Positions 7,761-15,381 of a stretch of DNA of 15,520 nt are shown here, piece by piece (within the stretch, counting starts at the first letter, position 1; every line of letters begins with the position of its first letter). The notes beneath the pieces are model-generated. The model saw nothing but the letters and a program-made list of their open reading frames with translations. It did not search any database and was not told where the DNA came from. Source of the stretch: Candidatus Latescibacterota bacterium. Lineage in GTDB: Bacteria > Latescibacterota > UBA2968 > UBA8231. Position numbers and translations under genes: made by a program. The stretch is from the NCBI GenBank assembly GCA_022819745.1, contig JAJEGS010000061.1, positions 1-15,520 of the forward strand, in the 5' to 3' direction.

Positions 7761-7770
7761 CGTTATAACG
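7761..7770. promoter_or_regulatory. Palindrome CGTTATAACG, possible antidote operator
   Basis: A perfect 10-bp palindrome lies about 50 bases upstream of the antidote start, in the divergent region shared with metallohydrolase copy 2. It contains TATAAC on both strands, a -10-like sequence. HigA-like proteins repress their own promoter through short palindromes, so this is a reasonable operator candidate. No convincing -35 box was found at the right distance. Confidence 0.3.
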
Positions 7771-7875
7771 AACAATTTGTAAATACATCTTGGGCTTACT
7801 GCACTGAAGCTACCTTGCTTATGGATTTTAGTGGAGATATATTGAGCGGCCATTCACTGTAGAAAGGAAGCTGTG

Positions 7876-10365
7876 ATGATTGACCAGTTTGTACCGTTGG
7901 ATTTGAGCGCAACCTATAACGCTGGCACTGGCAATGTCGATTCCGAAGACGGCAAACTTTGGCCGGCACCCGACGACGCGCCCGACAATACCCCGCTCGT
8001 AGGACTGCCTTGGGGCGAGCACCAGTTTTGGGGCGTGCCCTTTAGCTTGGCAGCCGCAGGTGCGGACCGGGCCGTGGTGCTGGTGGCGCAAGAAGCCGGG
8101 GATGGGGTGAGTGCGTCGGCGGAGATTCCGGTAAACGCCACGGCGCGGCGCATCCTTTACGCCCACACTTGTGCGCCGGTGCCGGGGGAATGGGCCACGG
8201 TCGAGGGTACGGGCGAGGAGATTGGGACCTATCGCGTTCTCTATGCCGACGGTAGCTCGGTTGAGCAGCCGCTGCGTCGCCGCTTTGAAATCCACGATGT
8301 GCAGGTGCCTTGGGGGCACCATCCCTTTCTCTGTCGCAATTGCCGCCACTACTACTCGGTGCCACTGAACAGCCGCGAGCACAGCTATGGCATGGTGCAG
8401 ACTGGGGCCTTTACGCGCGAGGGCGGAGACCTCCAGGGTTGGTGGCTCTACGACTGGGAAAATCCCGCGCCCGACAAGGAGATTGCGGCGATCTCGGTGT
8501 CGGCGGCTGGTCCTACGGCGATAGCTTTGGCTGGCATTACGCTCTGTCACGAAGAGAGCGATCCCTTTGCTTGGCCGGCGCGGCAGGAGGTGGCGCTACG
8601 GGTCGATGCTGAAGACGCACCCGAAGTGGCGATGGAGCGCGGCGAAATCGTGCGCCAGGATCAGCTTTGGGTACCGAGTGCGGATTTCCTCACCTCCGAG
8701 GAAGCGGGCTGGGGACGGGGTGGACAGGAGACGGTTGACGGTGGCTATCTGGAAATCCACGGCTCAACAGAAGGGCAACTCGCCATCAAGGCGGGAGACG
8801 ACGTCGAAGAACGCATCTGCTGGGGCGACGTGCTCAAAGAAAAGAAGGTCGCCCAAGGCAAGGTGCAAATCGAGGTCGTCGCGCCGTCCGGCAAGCAGTG
8901 GGTCCACGTGCGGGTCGAGGACGCGGATACCGGCCAGCCCGTGGGGACCCGCGTCCACTTCCGCTCCGAGCACGGAGCTTATCTAGCGCCGCACGGCCAT
9001 CAAGCCGACGTCAATGTGGCGTGGTTTGAGGACATGGGCGGCGACTGCAAGACCGGGGGCGTGCCCTACGCGTACATCGACGGCACCTGCCAGATCGACT
9101 TGCCCATCGGCCCGGTGTACGCCGAGGTCGTACGCGGTTTTGAGTACCAGCCGCTGCGTCAGCAGGTTGAGATCAAGCCTGGACAAAATGCGCTGACCCT
9201 CAAGGTCAAACGCGCCTTTGATATGAAGCAGCGCGGCTACTATTCGGGGGATACCCACGTGCATTTCCTTTCCTCCCAGTCGTCCCACCTAGAGGCCGAG
9301 GGCGAAGACCTCAATGTGGTGCATCTGTTGGCCAGCCAGTGGGGTCGGCTGTTTACCTCGTGGGAGGAGTTTACCGGCGGCTTGGCACCGACCAGTAGCG
9401 ACAATCACTTGGTTTGGGTCAGCCAAGAGAACCGGCAGCACGTGCTCGGGCACATCAGCTTGCTCGGTCTTAAGGAACTGGTCGCGCCGATGTGTACCGG
9501 CGGGGCCAATGAGGATTGGGTCGGCGGCTCGGTGGATGCGCTGATGGCCGATTGGGCTGAGGAGTGCAAAAAACAGGGTGGGCTGGTCATTATGCCACAC
9601 ATGCCGCTGCCCGACTTTGAGAACGCGGCCAACATCGTCTTGGGCCACGCCGACGCCGGCGAGATGTGCTGGATTTGGGAGGGTGAGCAGATCAGTTCAG
9701 CCGAGCTGGGCTACTACCGCTGGCTCAACGTGGGCCAGAAGCTGCCTATTGTCGGCGGCACTGACAAGATGTCCAATAACCGCATTTTGGGCGGTTCGCG
9801 CACGTATGCCAAGCTGCGCGATGGCGAGGAGTTTACCTTTGACAATTGGTGCCAAGCCGTGCGACGCGGGCAGACGTTTGCCAGCACCGGCGCGATGATT
9901 GACCTGAAAGTCGAAGGGCGAGAGATGGGCGAGGAAATCCACTTGCCTGGCAACGGCGGTACGGTCGAGGTGGTGGCGACTGCGGAAAGCGTCTGGCCGC
10001 TTACCGGGCTGGAGCTTATTTGCAATGGCGAGTCGGTTGCGCGCGAGACTACCGCGTCCGGTGCCCAGCAGATCGAACTGAAGTTCAAGCTCAAGGCCAA
10101 TCGTTCCTGCTGGATCGCGGCCCGCTGCTGGGGGTCGCACTACACGGATGCCGGGCCGGTGATGGCTCATTCCTCGCCGGTTTATATCGACGTGGGTCGG
10201 CGCTGCGTGTTTGCGCCGGCCGAGGGCAATTATCTGCTGACGCACATGGAGGGCGGCATTGCTTGGGCCGAAAGGATCGGCGTTTTCCGCGACGAGGCGA
10301 TCCGCCAGCGGCTGATTGGCCTGTTCAACGAGGCGCGGGGCGAGCTGCTCCGACGCATGGAGTAA
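7876..10365 (+). CDS. CehA/McbA-like metallohydrolase (PHP-type), copy 2
   Basis: The 829-residue protein is a clear paralogue of the product of 4895-7378, colinear along its length and roughly half identical by eye in the catalytic part. All putative metal residues are kept: D459, H461 and H463 in GDTHVHF; E518, H522 and H526 in SQENRQHVLGH; H575 in MPHMPLPD; D630 in VGGTDKM. The N-terminal domain has an insertion (about 18-40, with EDGKLWPAPDD) and reads PWGEHQFWGVPF. It has no signal peptide. A GTG at 7873 lies directly before the chosen ATG; AAAGGA at 7863-7868 is seven bases from the ATG, which favours 7876. The retained metal ligands and diverged surroundings suggest two active enzymes with related but different substrates. 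The phytanoyl-CoA dioxygenase-family gene follows on the same strand after about 195 bases, so co-transcription is uncertain. Confidence 0.75.
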   Translation: MIDQFVPLDLSATYNAGTGNVDSEDGKLWPAPDDAPDNTPLVGLPWGEHQFWGVPFSLAAAGADRAVVLVAQEAGDGVSASAEIPVNATARRILYAHTCAPVPGEWATVEGTGEEIGTYRVLYADGSSVEQPLRRRFEIHDVQVPWGHHPFLCRNCRHYYSVPLNSREHSYGMVQTGAFTREGGDLQGWWLYDWENPAPDKEIAAISVSAAGPTAIALAGITLCHEESDPFAWPARQEVALRVDAEDAPEVAMERGEIVRQDQLWVPSADFLTSEEAGWGRGGQETVDGGYLEIHGSTEGQLAIKAGDDVEERICWGDVLKEKKVAQGKVQIEVVAPSGKQWVHVRVEDADTGQPVGTRVHFRSEHGAYLAPHGHQADVNVAWFEDMGGDCKTGGVPYAYIDGTCQIDLPIGPVYAEVVRGFEYQPLRQQVEIKPGQNALTLKVKRAFDMKQRGYYSGDTHVHFLSSQSSHLEAEGEDLNVVHLLASQWGRLFTSWEEFTGGLAPTSSDNHLVWVSQENRQHVLGHISLLGLKELVAPMCTGGANEDWVGGSVDALMADWAEECKKQGGLVIMPHMPLPDFENAANIVLGHADAGEMCWIWEGEQISSAELGYYRWLNVGQKLPIVGGTDKMSNNRILGGSRTYAKLRDGEEFTFDNWCQAVRRGQTFASTGAMIDLKVEGREMGEEIHLPGNGGTVEVVATAESVWPLTGLELICNGESVARETTASGAQQIELKFKLKANRSCWIAARCWGSHYTDAGPVMAHSSPVYIDVGRRCVFAPAEGNYLLTHMEGGIAWAERIGVFRDEAIRQRLIGLFNEARGELLRRME

Positions 10366-10392
10366 AAGTTGGCCAGTGGTTAGGTCGCGCTA

Positions 10393-10408
10393 TAAGTACA
10401 CGACAGTA
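10393..10408 (+). repeat. 16-bp sequence identical to 15382-15397
   Basis: TAAGTACACGACAGTA occurs here, 28 bases after the metallohydrolase stop, and again at 15382-15397 in the same orientation, where it sits at the break point of the protease gene. The sequences on either side of the two copies do not match. This could be an isolated terminus or scar of a mobile element. Confidence 0.7.
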
Positions 10409-10420
10409 GAAGTAGTATGG

Positions 10421-10505
10421 GATGCTTCGCTTACGCTCAGCATGACAAGACCGGCGAGTGACCGCCGCTGTCATGCTGAGCGCAGCGCAGCGGAGTCGAA
10501 GCATC
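10421..10505. repeat. Large imperfect inverted repeat (dispersed REP/MITE-like hairpin)
   Basis: Outer arms GATGCTTCG (10421-10429) and CGAAGCATC (10497-10505) and inner arms GCTCAGCATGACA (10435-10447) and TGTCATGCTGAGC (10469-10481) are perfectly complementary. A 21-base centre separates the inner arms, and unequal spacers lie between inner and outer arms. The TGTCATGCTGAGC...CGAAGCATC wording is one I associate with dispersed non-coding repeats in many environmental genomes. It occupies most of the gene-free stretch 10366-10560. It could act as a weak transcription stop between the metallohydrolase and dioxygenase genes. Confidence 0.75.
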
Positions 10506-10560
10506 TGATACCTCGATCCCTATGCGTACTCATCACTCACTACTAACCGAAACGAATCCC

Positions 10561-11439
10561 ATGCTCAACCAAGCACAAATCGATGAATTCCACCGCAACG
10601 GCTTTCTCAATGGCGGGCGGGTGCTCTCCGACGAGGAACTCGGCGAATTGAGCGACGCGCTCGACGAGATTTTGACCAAAGGCCCGGACGGCTTTGCCCC
10701 CGGCGAGGCGCAGCCAGTATCCTTCCGCGACCTAGCTGGCGGGGGCGGCGTCAGTGAGCATCCAGTGTGGCAGATCGTCAATATCTGGGAGGCTGCGCCC
10801 GCTTGGGAGCGGCTGATTTACCACCCGGCTGTCGTGCGGGGGATCAGCCAACTCACTGGCCATGCCGACCTCCAAGTCTGGCACGACCAGATCCAGTACA
10901 AACCCGCGCGCTACGGCGGCTCGACCCACTGGCACCAAGACGCGCCCTTGTGGCCGATTATCAAGCCGATGACGCCGGTTTCGGCGTGGATTCCGTTGGA
11001 CGACGCGACCGAGGAAAACGGCTGCATGTGGATGGTGCCTGGCAGCCACAAGTGGGGCAATCAGATCGAGTTTTTGCGCACGCAGGGGGATTTGTCGCTG
11101 TTGGAAAACTTCAAGGACTTACAAGGCTTTACCCCGCCAGCCGACGCCGAGATCCGCGAGGTGGAAGCGCGGCCGTGTCCGGTGATGCGCGGGGAGGTCT
11201 CCTTCCACCACTCGCTGACTTGGCACGGCTCGCCCTTCAATCAGTCGCCGCGGCCCCGGCGCGCCATTGCCATCCACTACATGACCGGCGCAGCGCACTT
11301 CGACCAAAGCGGCGAGCACTTGATGAAGCAGTTCGTCGATTTGCCCGACAATGCGCCGATGGCCGAGGCTGGCCCGCACTTTCCGGTGGTATGCCGCAAT
11401 GGGGAGCCGGTGGGGGTGCCAGAGCGGTTGCGGGTGTAG
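10561..11439 (+). CDS. Phytanoyl-CoA dioxygenase (PhyH) family Fe(II)/2-oxoglutarate oxygenase
   Basis: The 292-residue protein fits the PhyH family, cytoplasmic non-haem iron enzymes that use O2 and 2-oxoglutarate to hydroxylate diverse substrates. It opens with the family-typical LNQAQIDEFHRNGFL. The iron-binding triad is H125-x-D127 (THWHQDAPLW) and H222 (LTWHGS), with R234 (RPRRAIAIHYM) as the expected 2-oxoglutarate anchor. The segment CMWMVPGSHKWG (155-166) is also characteristic. An in-frame ATG at 10522 would add 13 residues, but the family N-terminus begins at 10561. No clear ribosome binding site precedes either. The natural substrate cannot be told; members in related bacteria are extremely numerous and mostly uncharacterised. 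The TAG stop forms part of a palindrome. Base composition matches the metallohydrolase genes upstream. Confidence 0.9.
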   Translation: MLNQAQIDEFHRNGFLNGGRVLSDEELGELSDALDEILTKGPDGFAPGEAQPVSFRDLAGGGGVSEHPVWQIVNIWEAAPAWERLIYHPAVVRGISQLTGHADLQVWHDQIQYKPARYGGSTHWHQDAPLWPIIKPMTPVSAWIPLDDATEENGCMWMVPGSHKWGNQIEFLRTQGDLSLLENFKDLQGFTPPADAEIREVEARPCPVMRGEVSFHHSLTWHGSPFNQSPRPRRAIAIHYMTGAAHFDQSGEHLMKQFVDLPDNAPMAEAGPHFPVVCRNGEPVGVPERLRV

Positions 11440-11463
11440 GGGCGGTTCGCGAACCGCCCCTAC
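11436..11463. terminator. 28-bp perfect palindrome between convergent genes; possible bidirectional terminator or dispersed repeat
   Basis: The sequence starts GTAGGGGCGGTTCG and the second half is its exact reverse complement. It overlaps the stop codon of the dioxygenase gene (11437-11439) and lies 14 bases from the stop of the CreD-like gene on the other strand. An RNA stem could form from either strand. There is no T-run after it on either strand, so intrinsic termination is uncertain. The GTAGGGGCGG...CCGCCCCTAC wording is that of palindromic repeats scattered through environmental genomes. Confidence 0.75.
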
Positions 11464-11476
11464 TGCCGGGCCAATC

Positions 11477-12718
11477 CTACTCAGACTTTTGCGGAGTGGC
11501 TGGCGGCTGGGCAAATACGGTTGACCAATCCATCCGGCCAGTAAGCTGCATGGTGACGAAGAGCGTGGCGATGCACAGGATGGTAATGGCCAAGCCGGTA
11601 TAGCCGACGAAGAAGAAGGTGTAGGAGAAGAGCACCAAGTAGATGAATTGAGCCAACCCCACCTCCACCAAGGCCAGCCGCAGGCCGACTACGAGACGCA
11701 TGTAGGAGATGACCAAGAAAACGGATACTGCCGCAGCCAGCAAAAAGGCGTAGTGGATGAGCAAGTGGTCGGCTAGGTAAGCCAAAAGCAAGTGGAAGCT
11801 GAAAAAGGCCGCGCCGATGAAGAAGTAATTCATCGGATGGATGTCGATGCCTTTGACCGCGGCAAAGACGAAGAGGACAAAGAAAAAGAGAAAGAGGGAC
11901 ATGGGCGCGGCTTGGGTCACGTCTTGTACCCAGGGACCTGGATTGAGGCGGGCGGGCATGACCATGCCGAGGGAGGCCCCAGTGAGCAAGCGGTCGTACT
12001 GCCAAGCGAGACGCCAGCCATCGGCGGTGCGCTCCTTTTGAGTGGGTGCTAGGCTTTGGCGCGGGAAGTCGATGGCGTCAAAATCAGTGTGCATGACCAA
12101 CTCGAAATCGGAGACTTGCTCGACGTGGTCGCCGAAGCGGTACCACCATTCTTCTAAACCCTGCGACTCATAGGAAAGACGGATCTGGCGACTCTGGCCC
12201 GGCGCGAAGTGCAATGGCTGTTGCAAGTGTCCTTCTGCCAGCGGCAGCGGGGCGATGGGCTGGCCGTCGATGGATAGGGTGAAATCATCGTACACAGCTT
12301 GAGAGGTTGGCAGGGCTAGATCGAACGTCAGGTCGAGGGGGCGGTCGGTCTCGTTGGTCGCATTGTAGGTGGCGTCCAGTTCCACTTGGTAGGTGGAGTA
12401 CCACAGCAGACCCTTGCGGCGGTGTTCGAGGTGTAGATCGACTTGTAGGCGGCTGGCTTCTAGAGGCAGGAGGTGCCGCCGCTCCTTGGAGTGTTCTGTC
12501 TCTTGGCCGTCGGGAGTCTGGGTGACGACGGTTTCCTCGGTGGTCCAGTACAGGAGTGGGGCGCGTTGGGACTGAGAGGTGCCCCACAATTGGCCCACCT
12601 CGGCTTTGAGTTTGGTGTCTTGCTGGTGGGTGCGATGCGAGACGACCTCTGCCAAGATGATCCAGGCGACACTCGTGCAGGCAAAAATGAAGCCGATAGC
12701 GGCAATGCGGTACAGCAT
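11477..12718 (-). CDS. CreD-like inner-membrane protein
   Basis: The 413-residue protein has the CreD layout. One N-terminal membrane segment (about 5-25) is followed by a large extracytoplasmic beta-rich domain (about 26-265) and then about five closely spaced membrane segments (about 272-392). The last part contains KGIDIHPMNYFFIGAAFFSF and ends near GRMDW, both typical of CreD. In E. coli CreD is an inner-membrane protein induced by the CreBC two-component system and linked to envelope integrity and colicin tolerance; its biochemical role is unknown. The length is slightly below the E. coli protein (about 450). The ATG at 12718 is chosen because AAGGAGG (12724-12730) lies five bases upstream. 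A longer frame from TTG 12733 would place this ribosome binding site inside the coding region. No CreB or CreC homologue is in the window. It is convergent with the dioxygenase gene. Confidence 0.85.
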   Translation of the reverse strand: MLYRIAAIGFIFACTSVAWIILAEVVSHRTHQQDTKLKAEVGQLWGTSQSQRAPLLYWTTEETVVTQTPDGQETEHSKERRHLLPLEASRLQVDLHLEHRRKGLLWYSTYQVELDATYNATNETDRPLDLTFDLALPTSQAVYDDFTLSIDGQPIAPLPLAEGHLQQPLHFAPGQSRQIRLSYESQGLEEWWYRFGDHVEQVSDFELVMHTDFDAIDFPRQSLAPTQKERTADGWRLAWQYDRLLTGASLGMVMPARLNPGPWVQDVTQAAPMSLFLFFFVLFVFAAVKGIDIHPMNYFFIGAAFFSFHLLLAYLADHLLIHYAFLLAAAVSVFLVISYMRLVVGLRLALVEVGLAQFIYLVLFSYTFFFVGYTGLAITILCIATLFVTMQLTGRMDWSTVFAQPPATPQKSE

Positions 12719-12878
12719 GAAGCCCTCCTTCAACTGCGTTTGAACGTCTCGCCGATAGCTAAAGTTCCACGTACAGATAAAGTAATCGCCTCAGGGGCGG
12801 TCCTCCAGCCAGTGCCGAAAGAAGCCGCTGCTGTTTAGCTGAAGGCCGCACGTCGTTGGGAGCGCCGGCGGTGATGCG

Positions 12879-14537
12879 TTAGTGCAATAGCGTCAGCTTG
12901 TGTGTCTCGACAGCCCCATCAACCGCAAGCACCAAAAGATAGGTGCCCGACGCTTGGAACTGCCCGGCTTGGTCGCGGCCGTCCCAGACGAATTGGTAGC
13001 TTCCGGCCGGACGCATCCCCTCAGTGGCCAGCACTCGCACCTGCTGCCCTAGTTCATTGTAGATACGAACCGATACGGACGCCGAATGCGTCAACTCGAA
13101 GGTGATGGTAACAGCGGCGTTGAACGGATTGGGATATAGGCGCAAGGCGGACAACGCTTCTTCAGCAAGGGTTGCCGCCGCCTGCTCCTTGACGACCGTG
13201 GATGCTGGAGACACCATCCACTCGCTGCCCCGGCAGATGCGGCGCAAATGGGAAAATACTCCACCAGTCCACCACATAATGTTCGCCACCGACATCGCCA
13301 CTAACAGATCGCCCTCCGGCGTCAATAGCAACTGAGAAGGATGCCAGATCGGAGCCTCCAACGCCGAACCCCCATCGCCGATATGGTCGCGGCAGCGTTC
13401 TGTCCACCCCTCTGGATCGCTATTACAGCCTAGGGAAAAACTAGCATCCACTCCGTTGCCGGCAATGGTTTCGAGGATGCCATCGGATCGGACGCGATGA
13501 ATGCGGTTGAAATAGTAATTGGCGATATACAAGCTGCCCTGTGGGTCAATAGCGATGCTCGCTGGGAAGTCTAAAAGGGCTTCGGTCGCCGGCCTTCCCT
13601 CGGCACCAAAGTATCGACGCCATTTGCCCTCAAATTCCTCGCCGACAATCTGGTCGGGGGCTGCCCCCGACCCGGCTAAGTGTTCGATTTCGCCCTCGGC
13701 GTGGCGGCGGAAGACCTGAGTCCGCGTCCCAAAATACAGCCTCCCTTGGCCATCGACTCGCAACGATCCTACCCAAGGCACTTCCACTAGCGTGGTGATT
13801 TTCCTTTGCGTGTCAATGCGTCGAATACCCTTATTGCCCGAAAATAGCAGATGATCCTCCTGATCGAACACCAGCGAATTGATGATGGTCTCTTCAAATG
13901 GGCCGGCAAAGGTGACCACCTGCCCGTCTGCTTCCAACCGTGCGATGCGCGACAGCGTGGGCAATCTTTTTTCGGTCCGATTTTGGTTGACATAATCGAC
14001 AAAGTAGAGCCGACCGTGCCGGTCAAAGGCCATCGCTCCCGGCGCAATGCGGGCGTCTAGTGCTGCGACGGTGTCCGCCAAGACATTGAAACGCTGCAAC
14101 AGAGGGGGCATAGCAGTATGTATTTCATCGTATCCGAGAGGATTTTGGTCGTAGTCATAGTCGTCCTCGCGGTACGCGATGTGATATTGCGGTACGCCGA
14201 CGATGCGGGTGGCGGTGCCGTCGGATTCAAGCCGGTAGATGATCGTCTGGTCGGCTACGTAGATGCGCCCTTGAGGGCCTACGGCTAACGCTTGCGGATA
14301 ATAACTGCGGTACTCTGGCGCGGCGACCAAGTCGATAAGGCCCTGTACGGTTTCGTACTCTATCGGTGGGTAGATCGTATAGCCGCTGAAGGCGGCGAGG
14401 TAATCGCCGTCAGGGGCCGTCACCGTGGTGATGGTGCCCGGGGACCCACACTGTGGCAGCGCCCACAGAGGAGACCCCGGATACACCATCCCTAAAACCA
14501 AAACGGCGAGAAGAACACTACACCGATGCCTGAGCAT
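12879..14537 (-). CDS. Secreted NHL-repeat beta-propeller with C-terminal FlgD-Ig/type IX-like sorting domain
   Basis: The 552-residue protein starts with a signal peptide (MLRHRCSVLLAVLVLGMVYP, then cleavage near residue 27). It continues with NHL-type propeller blades, visible as repeated G-R-(I/L)-Y-(V/F) strands: QGRIYVADQ, HGRLYFVDYVN, QGRLYFGT and QGSLYIANYYFNRIHRV followed by ILETIAGNG. The last 85-90 residues begin LYPNPFNAAVTI and contain VRIYNELGQQVRVL and WDGRDQAGQ, the FlgD-Ig/C-terminal sorting type seen in secreted FCB-group proteins. It is probably exported and surface-bound or released. NHL propellers bind proteins or ligands or act as lyases; no catalytic site was recognised here. 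GGAAGG stands very close to the ATG (two bases). The sorting-domain DNA is duplicated in the gene immediately upstream. A perfect palindrome interrupts the coding sequence at 13652-13672. Confidence 0.85.
   Translation of the reverse strand: MLRHRCSVLLAVLVLGMVYPGSPLWALPQCGSPGTITTVTAPDGDYLAAFSGYTIYPPIEYETVQGLIDLVAAPEYRSYYPQALAVGPQGRIYVADQTIIYRLESDGTATRIVGVPQYHIAYREDDYDYDQNPLGYDEIHTAMPPLLQRFNVLADTVAALDARIAPGAMAFDRHGRLYFVDYVNQNRTEKRLPTLSRIARLEADGQVVTFAGPFEETIINSLVFDQEDHLLFSGNKGIRRIDTQRKITTLVEVPWVGSLRVDGQGRLYFGTRTQVFRRHAEGEIEHLAGSGAAPDQIVGEEFEGKWRRYFGAEGRPATEALLDFPASIAIDPQGSLYIANYYFNRIHRVRSDGILETIAGNGVDASFSLGCNSDPEGWTERCRDHIGDGGSALEAPIWHPSQLLLTPEGDLLVAMSVANIMWWTGGVFSHLRRICRGSEWMVSPASTVVKEQAAATLAEEALSALRLYPNPFNAAVTITFELTHSASVSVRIYNELGQQVRVLATEGMRPAGSYQFVWDGRDQAGQFQASGTYLLVLAVDGAVETHKLTLLH
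12882..13112 (-). repeat. 231-bp direct repeat, copy 1 (sorting-domain coding DNA)
   Basis: This segment aligns without gaps to 14550-14780, with 23 differences by hand count (about 90% identity). It codes for the last roughly 77 residues of the propeller protein. Most differences are silent. It is a DNA-level repeat created by duplication or gene conversion of the shared domain. Confidence 0.9.
13652..13672. repeat. 21-bp perfect palindrome inside the propeller gene
   Basis: GGTCGGGGGC and GCCCCCGACC flank a single central T. It lies in frame within the propeller gene and codes on the minus strand for about G-S-G-A-A-P-D-Q, between two blades. It may be a small palindromic repeat tolerated in a loop, or partly native NHL sequence (the AGSG part fits the family). 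Confidence 0.75.
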
Positions 14538-14546
14538 GTCCTTCCC

Positions 14547-15374
14547 TCAGTGCAACAGCGTCAACTTGTGCGTCTCGCTAGTCCCATCAACCGCAAGCAC
14601 CAAAAGATAGGTGCCTGACGCTTGGAACTGCCCGGCTTGGTCGCGGCCATCCCAGACGAATTGGTAACTACCGGCCGGACGCACCCCTTCGGCAGCCAGC
14701 ACTCGCACCTGTTGCCCGAGCTCATTGTAGATACGAACCGATACGGACGCCGAGTGTTTCAACTCAAAGGCGATGGTAACTTCTGGATTGAATGGATTGG
14801 GGAAAACGCTCGCTTGTGTGACGTCTCCCGCCTCTAAGCGATCACCGACTACGATCTTTGAACTTTGGCCGTCGCCGCCAAACAAAGATCGGACGCTGTT
14901 GGAGCCTACGTAAATATACCGGTAACCGGCCTTGTCATTGTTCGTGACCGTCCGCTGGCCCAGCGCTTCATACGCGGACTCATAATCGTCACACCAATCG
15001 GCACTGGAGGTCATCGCGTTTTTGCCGCTAGCATGGCCCAGCCCGAGGGCGTGGCCCAGTTCGTGGGTCACAACACTCTGCACATCCTTGGAACCCGTCC
15101 CACAGCTAGACGTGGTAGTCGTCCATTGTTTGCTATCATTAAGGACGATATCGACATCAGAAAACTCGCCGATGTCAACTCCGCTTGTCGGTGCCGTGAT
15201 CAGGGTAAAGCCATTAACGTGACTGATGGTACTGTGGTTGGACCAGAAAATGGTATTGACCCCGTCGTTGGGATCGTTGGTCCGGTATATATCCATTCCG
15301 CCATAACTGATGCTGAGAACACTCGCATCAATGTTGTCCCAAGAGGCAATGGCGCTTCGAATGGCACTTGTCAT
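14547..15374 (-). CDS. Matrixin-like zinc metalloprotease with sorting domain, N-terminally truncated
   Basis: The 275-residue frame carries the metzincin zinc motif HELGHALGLGH (H104, E105, H108, H114) and a Met-turn candidate, M121 in GKNAM, as in matrixins (peptidase family M10A). The FlgD-Ig/type IX-like sorting domain follows (about 190-275, starting VFPNPFNPEVTI and ending KLTLLH). Exported proteases of this kind need a signal peptide, but the frame begins at about the first helix of the catalytic domain (IRSAIASWDN). An in-frame TAG lies two codons upstream (15381-15383) and no ribosome binding site is apparent. The front of the gene, including the export signal and first catalytic strand, is therefore missing, and the break coincides with a 16-bp repeat. 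It is probably a pseudogene remnant. It lies 9 bases upstream of the propeller gene on the same strand, so the two may once have been one operon. Confidence 0.85.
   Translation of the reverse strand: MTSAIRSAIASWDNIDASVLSISYGGMDIYRTNDPNDGVNTIFWSNHSTISHVNGFTLITAPTSGVDIGEFSDVDIVLNDSKQWTTTTSSCGTGSKDVQSVVTHELGHALGLGHASGKNAMTSSADWCDDYESAYEALGQRTVTNNDKAGYRYIYVGSNSVRSLFGGDGQSSKIVVGDRLEAGDVTQASVFPNPFNPEVTIAFELKHSASVSVRIYNELGQQVRVLAAEGVRPAGSYQFVWDGRDQAGQFQASGTYLLVLAVDGTSETHKLTLLH
14550..14780 (-). repeat. 231-bp direct repeat, copy 2 (sorting-domain coding DNA)
   Basis: This is the partner of 12882-13112, same length and same frame, coding for the last roughly 77 residues of the protease. Downstream of it lie only the stop codon region and the start of the propeller gene. 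Confidence 0.9.
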
Positions 15375-15381
15375 TGGAGCC

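Noticed and set aside
10522..10560. Upstream in-frame ATG for the dioxygenase
   Set aside because: The extra 13 residues do not fit the family N-terminus and there is no ribosome binding site.
10767..11603. 278-codon plus-strand frame over the dioxygenase gene
   Set aside because: The PhyH motifs lie in the other frame; this one crosses the palindrome and enters the opposite-strand CreD-like gene.
12719..12878. Possible small gene or regulatory RNA between the CreD-like and propeller genes
   Set aside because: No open frame with a start signal and no convincing hairpin were found.
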